10,945 nt of DNA from Lachnospiraceae bacterium (lineage in GTDB: Bacteria > Bacillota > Clostridia > Lachnospirales > Lachnospiraceae). The stretch covers positions 1 to 10,945 of the forward strand of contig JAFVEU010000005.1 of the NCBI GenBank assembly GCA_017475845.1. The letters run 5' to 3'. The translations under genes were made by a program, and so were the position numbers. The number at the start of each line of letters is the position of its first letter. Position 1 is the stretch's first letter. Shown piece after piece: positions 1 through 6,035 of this stretch. Below the pieces are notes generated by a model that saw nothing but the letters and a program-made list of their open reading frames with translations, did no database searches and had not been told where the DNA came from.

Positions 1-170
1 GAATACTTGCCTGTGAGATGTTTTCGCAGAAAAGGCAAGTACAATTCGGGCAGAGTGCGCGTAAGAATACTTGCCTGTGAGATGTTTTCGCAGGAAAGGC
101 AAGTACAATTCGGGCAGAGTGCGCGTAAGAATACTTGCCTGTGAGATGTTTTCGCAGAAAAGGCAAGTAC
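1..170. repeat. 64-bp tandem repeat, 2.7 copies, each with a hairpin
   Basis: Two complete 64-bp units (1-64 and 65-128) are followed by a third cut off after 42 bp (129-170). Within the shared length the copies differ at one base: A at 30 and 158, G at 94. Each unit contains a 9-bp inverted repeat, TACTTGCCT ... AGGCAAGTA. A shorter inner stem (GTGA with TCGC, one G-T pair) can form inside it, and the single variable base lies in the predicted unpaired bulge. 64 is not a multiple of 3, so the copies do not encode a repeated peptide. The units abut without unique spacers, which excludes CRISPR. No T-run follows the hairpins, so they are not obvious Rho-independent terminators. The array may extend past the left edge. 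Its function is unknown. Confidence 0.9.
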
Positions 171-206
171 TCCGGGAGAGAATGCCCGGAAAGGGCAGTG
201 ACTCCC
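171..206. other. Foldable segment with two mutually exclusive hairpins
   Basis: This segment begins exactly where the third repeat copy breaks off. One fold pairs TCCGGG (171-176) with CCCGGA (185-190) around an 8-nt loop. The alternative pairs TGCCC (183-187) with GGGCA (193-197) around ggaaa, enclosed by GGGAG (174-178) with CTCCC (202-206) and a symmetric 4x4 internal loop. The two folds share bases and cannot coexist. No T-run follows on either strand, so a classical terminator is unlikely. It lies upstream of the plus-strand regulator at 295 and may be outside that gene's transcript. The pairings are read directly from the sequence; any function is speculative. Confidence 0.4.
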
Positions 207-244
207 CGCAGCCCCACGTTGACACAAGCATTGTAAATATTCGC

Positions 245-273
245 TTAATATGGTAAGTTATAGATACTATACT
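245..273 (+). promoter_or_regulatory. Candidate promoter of the plus-strand DtxR-family gene
   Basis: TTAATA (245-250), a 17-bp spacer and TATACT (268-273) form a plausible sigma-70-type promoter with a four-of-six -35. It would start transcription near 280, leaving only a very short leader before the ribosome binding site at 281-287. A perfect TTGACA also occurs at 219-224, but the hexamers at normal spacing from it match -10 poorly. A small dyad, CTTA-N6-TAAG (244-257), overlaps the proposed -35 and could be an operator. The half-site spacing matches the two DtxR-like boxes elsewhere in the window but the bases differ, so autoregulation is only a guess. Confidence 0.3.
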
Positions 274-294
274 GTTGAAAAAGGAGGCTTTCCC

Positions 295-675
295 ATGGCA
301 TTGCAGGAATCCGGAGAAATGTACCTTGAAACCATATATGTGCTGTCAAAGAAATCGAATGCCGTAAGAGGTATTGATATTGCGGATCATCTGGGATATT
401 CAAAGCCCTCCGTTAGCCGTGCTGTCGGCCTTTTGAAGGATGAAGGGCTGTTAACAAAGGACGCTGACGGATATTACAAGCTGACAGCTGCCGGTGAGAA
501 AATAGCAAAAAATATTTACGAGCGCCACACAGTCCTTTCGAAGCTGCTCATTGATCTGGGTGTGGATGAAAAAACCGCCACAGAGGACGCCTGCCGGGTA
601 GAGCATTATATCAGTGACACTACCTTCAACGCCATAAAGAACCACATAAAAAAGCACGGAGGTTCTACCAGTTGA
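295..675 (+). CDS. DtxR/IdeR-family metal-dependent repressor, short form, ligands intact
   Basis: A 126-residue transcription factor of the DtxR/MntR family. The start at 295 is chosen because AAGGAGG sits at 281-287, 7 nt upstream; an in-frame ATG at 250 has no comparable site. The N-terminal winged helix-turn-helix includes a recognition helix at about residues 36-47 (YSKPSVSRAVGLL). A dimerisation and metal-binding region follows. The ligand pattern resembles DtxR and not MntR: Met9 in GEMYLETIY (DtxR Met10), and Cys100, Glu103 and His104 in DACRVEHYISD (DtxR Cys102, Glu105, His106). His78 matches an ancillary-site histidine. MntR would have Asp at the first position and Glu in place of Cys, so Fe2+ is the more likely corepressor (inference). 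The C-terminal SH3-like domain of DtxR/IdeR is absent. The gene converges on the exporter ATPase gene and overlaps its 3' end by 11 bp. It is a good candidate for binding the TTAG-N6-CTAA boxes in this window. Confidence 0.88.
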   Translation: MALQESGEMYLETIYVLSKKSNAVRGIDIADHLGYSKPSVSRAVGLLKDEGLLTKDADGYYKLTAAGEKIAKNIYERHTVLSKLLIDLGVDEKTATEDACRVEHYISDTTFNAIKNHIKKHGGSTS

Positions 676-685
676 CCTCCAGTGC
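648..685 (-). terminator. Rho-independent terminator of the exporter operon
   Basis: Read on the minus strand, GCAC, one unpaired T, and GGAGGT pair with ACCTCC and GTGC to give a 10-bp GC-rich stem (654-685) with an 11-nt loop, followed at once by six Ts (653-648). The loop contains the TAG stop of the ATPase gene, and the stem and T-run are antisense to the last codons of the convergent regulator gene. On the plus strand no T-run follows the hairpin, so it should act only on the minus-strand transcript. Confidence 0.85.
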
Positions 686-1405
686 GTCCTTCGGGGATTC
701 GATCCTTTCATCGGAAACCACTGTGGCATTCTTTACGCGGATCACACGGTCCGCGATCTCTGCGCATGAGCTGTTATGGGTTACCATCACCACCGTGCGT
801 CCTTCCTTATGACTTATATCCTGTAAAAGCTTCAGAACCTCCCGTCCCGTGTTGGTATCCAGCGCACCTGTAGGCTCGTCGCAGAGTAAAAGCCTGGGAT
901 TTTTCGCTATGGCACGGGCTATGGATATCCTCTGCTGTTCTCCCCCGGACAGCTGGGAAGGAAAATGATCCATCCGTTCCGACAGTCCCACCGCTGCGAT
1001 AGCATTCTCAGGTGCCATCACCTCCACGTCTCCCTTATTCCATACAGACCTCTTTCCGGAATTGGCTCTGACATCTTTCATGAGAGCCACATTTTCATAA
1101 GCGGTAAGGGTCGGTATCAGGTTATAGAACTGGAATACCACGCCTACGTTCCAGGCACGGTAATCCGTGAGGTCCTTATCCTTAAAGCGGGCAATGTCCC
1201 GTCCGTCAAAAAAGAATTCTCCTTCCGTAGGGGAGTCCATGCCCCCAAGTATATTAAGGAGTGTGCTTTTTCCCGCTCCGGAAGGCCCCAGGATCACCAC
1301 AAGCTCACCCTCCTCGAGATTCATGTTTATATCGTGGATCGCATAAAACTCCCGGTCTCCCACCGTATAAGCCCGGCTTATGTTTTTAAGTTCAATCAGA
1401 GACAT
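665..1405 (-). CDS. ABC exporter ATPase, LolD/MacB (YknY-like) type
   Basis: A 246-residue nucleotide-binding subunit that should power the permease encoded two genes upstream, at the cytoplasmic face of the membrane. All core ABC motifs are present: Walker A GPSGAGKST at 40-48, Q-loop glutamine 92 in FQFYNL, signature LSGGEQQR at 152-159, Walker B LLLCDEP with catalytic Glu177, D-loop GALDT, and switch His210. The length and the motif TGALDT fit the LolD/MacB/YknY group paired with FtsX-like permeases. The start at 1405 is preferred because AAGG lies 6 nt upstream; an in-frame ATG at 1432 lacks a ribosome binding site. The gene begins inside the last codons of the HlyD-like gene (14-bp overlap), suggesting translational coupling, and is last in its operon. 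The substrate cannot be told from this subunit. Confidence 0.93.
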   Translation of the reverse strand: MSLIELKNISRAYTVGDREFYAIHDINMNLEEGELVVILGPSGAGKSTLLNILGGMDSPTEGEFFFDGRDIARFKDKDLTDYRAWNVGVVFQFYNLIPTLTAYENVALMKDVRANSGKRSVWNKGDVEVMAPENAIAAVGLSERMDHFPSQLSGGEQQRISIARAIAKNPRLLLCDEPTGALDTNTGREVLKLLQDISHKEGRTVVMVTHNSSCAEIADRVIRVKNATVVSDERIESPKDALEVNW

Positions 1406-2876
1406 TTTTCGCCTTCTTTCCGATATCTGCATCGGTAACGGAATCCGTTATCACTATGTCTCCTGACTGCAATCCTTCCGTCACCTCCACCGAAACGGAA
1501 TCCCTTATCCCCGTTTTTATCCGGGCCTTTTCGATCTTTCCGTCCTTTATCATATAGCAGTAATCCCCGTCATCATCACTGTAAAGGGCTTCTATGGGAA
1601 TAACGGCGGCTTTCCCCTTTTCCTCCGTATAGATCGTCACATCCCCTTCAAGTCCTATGATGGCAGCTTCATCAGCACCGGAAAGAGCTATCTCCACTTC
1701 AACCCTGTTCTTGTCCGAAGCATCCTCCGTGGCAAGCTTTCCGGTCTTTGAGACCTTTCCTTCATAGCTTCTCCCCGCTATATCGATGACCGCTTTCTGC
1801 CCTGCTTTGATGTCAAGGATGTCATACTTGCTCACATTGACACGGCACACAAGGTCTTCACTGGTCTCAACCGTAAATAAAGCCGTTCCCTCATTTACAA
1901 ACGCTCCGTCATGTACGTTTAAGGAAGTGATGATACCGGAAAATTCGGACTTCACGCCCCCTGCCGCCTTGGCCAGCTCTTCCGCTGCCGCTTCCTCTTC
2001 TTCTTTTGTAAGCTCCTTATTCTTTTCCAGAGCCTCCTTCTCGTCTCCGTTCAGTATGTTTCCTTCGTAAGCGGCCTTATTGCTTTTGGCCTCGGTCCAG
2101 TTACGGGTTATGTCTTCAAGTACGTTATTATTGTCATTAAGCCTCTCGTTTTCATCCGGCGTCATATTCGCATTTGAGCCCACCGCGAGACCCTTATTCA
2201 TTTCTATCAGTTCCTGGTTCAGCCGGTCTATCTCCTTCTGGGCATCCTTTATATCCTTCACGTTCTTTTCCGTATAATCACTCTCATCCTTGGTGCCGTA
2301 TCCGGAGGCCTTATTCTTCTTATGCTGCTTCTCCGCTATTTCCTTTTCCTTATCTCTGATATCCCTGGTAAGTGAATCGATCTGGCACTGTATCTGATAG
2401 CTCCTTGCGTACTGTTCCTCGGTGATCCCGTTATTCTGCTCTCTGTATATATAATAGAGCTGGGCGTAGCTCATGTCGTCATTCACGGCTTTCCTGTATT
2501 TCGAAGCATATTTGTCGCTTTCGCTTATCTTAGCGTCAACATCCAGTTCTGTCTGTTCCGTCTTAAGCTTTGCTTCCCTTAATCCCCTTTCCAGATCGGA
2601 GGTATCATATTCAAGGATAAGGTCGCCTCTGTTTACCGCGTCCCCCTCCTTAACCGAAATGCCTTTAACCGGGGCCGTGACGGCAGCGTAATAAACCTTA
2701 TCCTCTTTTCCGTGTATCTTCCCGCTTTCCTCAACGGTGCCCGCTATGCCCTTTTCTTCCACGACACAGGTGGTATATCCTGTACCGTGATTCGTTGCAT
2801 ATACAACTCCTCCCGAAACCAGGGCGGCTGCAGCAACTCCCGCGATGATCCTTACGATCAGTTTCCCTTTACTCAT
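1392..2876 (-). CDS. HlyD/YknX-like membrane fusion protein with a long coiled coil
   Basis: A 494-residue periplasmic-adaptor-type protein, expected to sit outside the cytoplasmic membrane and act with the ABC permease and ATPase. One N-terminal membrane anchor lies at about residues 6-26. The first half of a lipoyl/barrel-sandwich domain follows (about 60-92, with APVKGISVKEGDAVNRGD), then a charged, Lys/Glu/Gln-rich region at about 93-305 predicted to form a helical hairpin. The second half is at about 307-340 (SGIITSLNVHDGAFVNEG), followed by a beta-barrel domain (about 341-420) and a membrane-proximal domain at the C-terminus. At roughly 210 residues the hairpin insert is longer than in compact Gram-positive YknX proteins. 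The start codon overlaps the permease stop by one base (TAATG), with AGGA 8 nt upstream. Its 3' end overlaps the ATPase gene. Confidence 0.9.
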   Translation of the reverse strand: MSKGKLIVRIIAGVAAAALVSGGVVYATNHGTGYTTCVVEEKGIAGTVEESGKIHGKEDKVYYAAVTAPVKGISVKEGDAVNRGDLILEYDTSDLERGLREAKLKTEQTELDVDAKISESDKYASKYRKAVNDDMSYAQLYYIYREQNNGITEEQYARSYQIQCQIDSLTRDIRDKEKEIAEKQHKKNKASGYGTKDESDYTEKNVKDIKDAQKEIDRLNQELIEMNKGLAVGSNANMTPDENERLNDNNNVLEDITRNWTEAKSNKAAYEGNILNGDEKEALEKNKELTKEEEEAAAEELAKAAGGVKSEFSGIITSLNVHDGAFVNEGTALFTVETSEDLVCRVNVSKYDILDIKAGQKAVIDIAGRSYEGKVSKTGKLATEDASDKNRVEVEIALSGADEAAIIGLEGDVTIYTEEKGKAAVIPIEALYSDDDGDYCYMIKDGKIEKARIKTGIRDSVSVEVTEGLQSGDIVITDSVTDADIGKKAKNVSD

Positions 2877-5197
2877 TACTCAATTCCTTTCAATGCTTCA
2901 ACCATATCCACAGACCGGACCTTTCTTGAAAGAAAGGCACTTACAAGTGTTGACAGGACAAAGGTTCCGGCCGCTGAATACAGATATGACGGCCCGAAGA
3001 TGATGCCTCTGTAATCCATCTGTTCCGGCATATCCGCCATTATTCCGTAAAGCAAAAGCTTTCCAAGGGGTATGCCCAGTATTATCCCCGCTATTGTTAT
3101 CCATACATTCTGCAGCTGCAGGATAAGACGGATCTTTCCGGTGGTAAATCCCAGAACCTTTAAGGTTGCCATTTCCCTTATCTTTTCCACATAGGAGAGT
3201 ATCCCCTGGTTGTATAGCACCACCACTCCCAGTATCACTGCAGCGCTTATGAAGATCGCCATCATCATATACATCATCTTTTTCATCTCGTCCATGGACC
3301 GCATCAGGCCTTTTGTATCCTGCACTCCGAGAACTGCTTCATCATCCAGGTCTTTCACGGATTCCATATTTGTAAGCACCATCTGGGGCATGAATTTATA
3401 TTCATGCTGCTCATATACCTTTCTGAACATGGTGATCCCCTGGGTTCCGGGGTTTGCGTATATCTGAACCACCCTGTCCTTCTGCCATTTATCGTCTCCC
3501 GTGAGATGCCAGCGTACGAAGTCGCCCTCCCAGATATTAAGGGAGCGGGCCATCTTTGCGGACATGGCTATCCCGTTTTCGGTCAGGCCCTCGCTCCGGA
3601 AATCATCATCCTGGAAATGCAGCAGGCTCCCCCTTTCTATCACGGTGACAGTCCCGTTTTTATCGATCTCTCCTGCCTCAAATACGGCGGATATGTTTTC
3701 AACCATCTGCCCCTTATATTTAACCGCGTATTCATAAACCTCTTCATAAGGAGTATTGTCCTTCATCACTATCTGGTAGCCGGCGGTATTCAGCTGTCCG
3801 TACATCCAGTCCGTTATGAATTCTATGGAATCCAGACATCCGAAGGCAGATATCATAAGCATGGTGCTTCCCGCAACCCCGATTATGCCCATCCCCGTCC
3901 GGGCTTTATTGCGTCTCACATCCCTCAGATTCCACTGGGTCGCAAAGCCAAGGCCCTTCCACAGGGCGCTTTTTTCAAAGCGGGATGTCTTCATGTGCTT
4001 AGGTGCTTCCGGTCTGAGGGTTTCCGCAGGCGGGAATTTAAGCTGGTGTCGGCAGGAAAGAAAGCTAACCAGTGTTGCTACGGCTACGGAGGCTGCGATG
4101 ACAAACACTCCGGAGGATGTAAGCTTCCCCCTTGGATTGGGGATCAGATAAGTGTCGGCCATCATTGTGAGCACCAGATCCACAATGTATTTATAGCCCG
4201 CAAGAGCCCCCAGAACACTTCCCGCAAGGCTCAGGAAAAAACCGTAGGACACATAGTGCATGGTTATCACTGATTTCGATAAACCAAGGGCTTTCAGGGT
4301 TCCGATCTGTATCCTCTGCCTTTTTGTGAGCCTTGTCATGGTGGTGATTATACCCAGCACCGATATAAGCATGAAAACCACCGGAAACATGAAGGACATT
4401 CCCCTGTGCTGGTCCATTTCCGCCCTGAAGGTCTGATAGCTAAGCTGGTCATCCTTATCAAGCACCGCCAAGGTATCGTTTTCCAGCACTTCCCTGATCT
4501 TTGCTTCCAGGCTTTTTCTTACGGCTTTCTCATCATCATTCACCGGAACATAATTATCTATCCCTTCCGCATCTATTATCAGCTCATTGAACTCCGTGCC
4601 GTTCTCCAGAGGAAACTCCGATGCGTCAAGAAAAGCCATGCCGTAAAACCCGTAATCCGGCATCATGGAAGCCGAATCCCTTAGGAAATACACATATTCC
4701 GGATGTCTTATGGTTCCCCTTACAGTCTCATCGAAGGTCTTTCCTTCGTATTTAAGCTTTACCCTGTCCCCGCATTTTAAGGAATTCTTATTTGCAAATA
4801 CATAGTCGATCCAGATGCCGCTTTTCCCGGAGGAATAGGTTTCCCCCTCCACTATGCCTATCCTTGAGATCTCATTTGATTCGATAAAGGTTAAGTACAT
4901 ATCCGCTTCCCTGTCGGGAAGAAGGAACTTTCCCTTGACGGAAGCTCTCCTCTCCGCATCCTTCACACCCTCAAGGCCCTTCACCTTATCAATGTCGTCA
5001 GGCATGAATTTCATTCCCCGGACCCAGATGTCAGCCAGACCGTACTCATTATAAAAGGCCTCTTCTGCCTCTGTGAAACCGGCCACTTCCGAATCCATTC
5101 CCACAAAGACAAAGAGCCCCAGAAAAGACATGATGAATATTGAAATAAACTGAACCTTGTTCTTAAAAAGGTTCCTGAACATATTACGGATCAGCAT
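2876..5197 (-). CDS. ABC exporter permease, duplicated FtsX/MacB-type
   Basis: A 773-residue integral membrane protein, first gene of the exporter operon. Eight likely membrane helices fall at about 15-34, 268-288, 315-338, 362-382, 433-455, 645-665, 695-715 and 736-757. The layout is two repeats of one helix, a large extracytoplasmic domain (about 40-260 and 456-640) and three helices. Each half carries an FtsX coupling motif: IGTLKALGLSKSVI at 298-311 and MATLKVLGFTTGKI at 676-689. This makes one protein do the work of an FtsX-domain dimer, unlike MacB or YknZ, which have four helices and dimerise. The operon order of permease, HlyD-like protein and ATPase defines an export or envelope-remodelling system, not an importer. 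AAGGGG lies 9 nt before the ATG. A strong promoter and a DtxR-like box sit about 50-110 bp upstream. The substrate is unknown. Confidence 0.92.
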   Translation of the reverse strand: MLIRNMFRNLFKNKVQFISIFIMSFLGLFVFVGMDSEVAGFTEAEEAFYNEYGLADIWVRGMKFMPDDIDKVKGLEGVKDAERRASVKGKFLLPDREADMYLTFIESNEISRIGIVEGETYSSGKSGIWIDYVFANKNSLKCGDRVKLKYEGKTFDETVRGTIRHPEYVYFLRDSASMMPDYGFYGMAFLDASEFPLENGTEFNELIIDAEGIDNYVPVNDDEKAVRKSLEAKIREVLENDTLAVLDKDDQLSYQTFRAEMDQHRGMSFMFPVVFMLISVLGIITTMTRLTKRQRIQIGTLKALGLSKSVITMHYVSYGFFLSLAGSVLGALAGYKYIVDLVLTMMADTYLIPNPRGKLTSSGVFVIAASVAVATLVSFLSCRHQLKFPPAETLRPEAPKHMKTSRFEKSALWKGLGFATQWNLRDVRRNKARTGMGIIGVAGSTMLMISAFGCLDSIEFITDWMYGQLNTAGYQIVMKDNTPYEEVYEYAVKYKGQMVENISAVFEAGEIDKNGTVTVIERGSLLHFQDDDFRSEGLTENGIAMSAKMARSLNIWEGDFVRWHLTGDDKWQKDRVVQIYANPGTQGITMFRKVYEQHEYKFMPQMVLTNMESVKDLDDEAVLGVQDTKGLMRSMDEMKKMMYMMMAIFISAAVILGVVVLYNQGILSYVEKIREMATLKVLGFTTGKIRLILQLQNVWITIAGIILGIPLGKLLLYGIMADMPEQMDYRGIIFGPSYLYSAAGTFVLSTLVSAFLSRKVRSVDMVEALKGIE

Positions 5198-5248
5198 TAC
5201 CTACAACCCCTTATATGAAGCAGGGTACAGCCCCGGTCATTTCATCCG

Positions 5249-5264
5249 GTTAGCATTGCCTAAC
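5249..5264. promoter_or_regulatory. DtxR/IdeR-box-like operator of the exporter operon
   Basis: On the minus strand the site reads GTTAGGCAATGCTAAC, with 5-bp inverted arms GTTAG and CTAAC. Extended over 19 bases from TTAGG it matches the DtxR/IdeR consensus TTAGGTTAGSCTAACCTAA at about 14 positions by hand count. It lies about 6-21 bases downstream of the start expected from the -10 at 5277-5282, a position suited to blocking initiation or early elongation. The half-site GCTAACC is identical in the box before feoA. Confidence 0.75.
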
Positions 5265-5276
5265 TTGTGTTTTACA

Positions 5277-5305
5277 AGTATAATCGGGCTGCTCCGGTTT
5301 GTCAA
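5277..5305 (-). promoter_or_regulatory. Strong promoter of the exporter operon
   Basis: Minus strand: -35 TTGACA (5305-5300, perfect), a 17-bp spacer and -10 TATACT (5282-5277, five of six). It begins 6 bp past the stop codon of the upstream regulator gene, so the exporter can be transcribed separately from the feo operon. Predicted start near 5270, leaving a leader of about 73 nt. A dyad ACTTGT-N5-ACAAGT (5263-5279) overlaps the -10, and the DtxR-like box lies just downstream. Confidence 0.85.
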
Positions 5306-5310
5306 GTATA

Positions 5311-5691
5311 TCAGGATAGGAGAACCCTCTCCCTGTCCTCTATAAACTGTCTGATGCCCTCATAAGTGAGGTCGCTGAGATAATACCCGATCCTCCAGGC
5401 ATCCTTCTTTGCCGTGGTTTCATCGACCCCGGCCGCATCCCGCAGGAATGAGCACAGCATGACGTACCTGTCATATATTTCTTCGGCGATCTTTCTGCCT
5501 GCCTGAGTGAACTCTATCCCACCGTCTTTTTTCATGATGATGATATCCCTCTTCCTGAGATTTGACAGGGCAAGCGAAACACTGGCTTTTGAATAGCCCA
5601 GCTCTCTGGCAACATCCACTGAACGGATGCTGTCTGTCCGGGTTTTTAATATATATATGGTTTTGATATAATCTTCCGCCGATCTGTTCAT
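5311..5691 (-). CDS. DtxR-family regulator lacking most metal ligands
   Basis: A 126-residue winged-helix regulator, same length and layout as the plus-strand regulator at 295-675 and clearly its relative (shared LGYSK-SVS helix, TIY motif and GVDE segment). The recognition helix reads YSKASVSLALSNL at about 34-46. The ligand positions are largely gone. Asp7 remains at the first site (Asp in MntR, Met in DtxR), but the three C-terminal ligands are replaced in DAWRIGYYLSD: Trp99 for Cys/Glu, Gly102 for Glu and Tyr103 for His. Tyr76 replaces the conserved histidine. The SH3-like domain is absent. It is the last gene of the feo operon, 48 bp after the feoC-like gene, and lies directly upstream of the exporter promoter. 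The ribosome binding site is weak (AGCAGAAG). It may bind DNA without metal, sense something else, or form heterodimers with the intact paralogue; these options are inference. Confidence 0.85.
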   Translation of the reverse strand: MNRSAEDYIKTIYILKTRTDSIRSVDVARELGYSKASVSLALSNLRKRDIIIMKKDGGIEFTQAGRKIAEEIYDRYVMLCSFLRDAAGVDETTAKKDAWRIGYYLSDLTYEGIRQFIEDRERVLLS

Positions 5692-5739
5692 CTTCTGCTT
5701 TTAATCAGTGGTAATGCTCCTGTTTTTCCGTCAATACTC

Positions 5740-6030
5740 TTATCCCCGGTTTTCTGCGATAAGCCCCTTATCAACCTCCCACATCTCACCCATATTCTTA
5801 AAGCCGTTTTCCGGGAGGCAGCCTTTACAGGGCGCGGCGCCGGAGTGCATGGCGCACTCCGCGCATTTTCCCGCACCACAGGGAGAAAGGCAGACTTTCC
5901 TGATAATACCCATGTTTTCCAGATATTCCAGCTTACGTTTTATATCGTCCGTATCAGTCCCCAGCTCGGAAGCAAGCAGTTCAAGGGTTCTTGCATGTCC
6001 GTCCTTTAGGAGTTCAAGCAGTTCTTCCAT
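5740..6030 (-). CDS. feoC: FeoC-like winged-helix protein with a Cys cluster
   Basis: A 96-residue cytoplasmic protein encoded just after the second feoB. Residues 1-45 read as a small winged helix (EELLELLKDGHA, LASELGTDTDDIKRKLEYLENMGII). A Cys-rich segment follows with Cys47, 51, 56, 59, 68 and 71; the run C-x4-C-x2-C-x8-C-x2-C resembles the iron-sulphur-binding loop of FeoC proteins. FeoC family members are proposed to influence FeoB stability, FeoB activity or transcription. The ATG at 6030 is 5 nt beyond the feoB2 stop and has only a poor ribosome binding site, so coupling to feoB2 translation is likely. The tail after Cys71 (about 25 residues) is longer than in E. coli FeoC. Assignment rests on position, winged-helix pattern and Cys spacing. 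Confidence 0.75.
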   Translation of the reverse strand: MEELLELLKDGHARTLELLASELGTDTDDIKRKLEYLENMGIIRKVCLSPCGAGKCAECAMHSGAAPCKGCLPENGFKNMGEMWEVDKGLIAENRG

Positions 6031-6035
6031 GATCT

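Noticed and set aside
1..170. CRISPR array
   Set aside because: The units are directly adjacent and nearly identical over all 64 bp, with no unique spacers and no cas genes in view.
71..256. Open frame of 61 codons across the tandem repeats
   Set aside because: No ribosome binding site of note, the repeat period is not a multiple of 3, and the frame runs through the repeats and into the regulator's leader; judged a chance frame.
1406..1432. Longer ATPase start at 1432
   Set aside because: In frame but without a ribosome binding site; the start at 1405 has AAGG at proper spacing and gives the usual family N-terminus.
3404..4273. Plus-strand open frame of 289 codons
   Set aside because: Antisense to the permease gene, whose motifs and helices are unambiguous.
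5692..5739. Promoter between the feoC-like gene and the ligand-less regulator (TTGACG present)
   Set aside because: No acceptable -10 at 16-18 bp spacing; the regulator is better read as the last gene of the feo operon.
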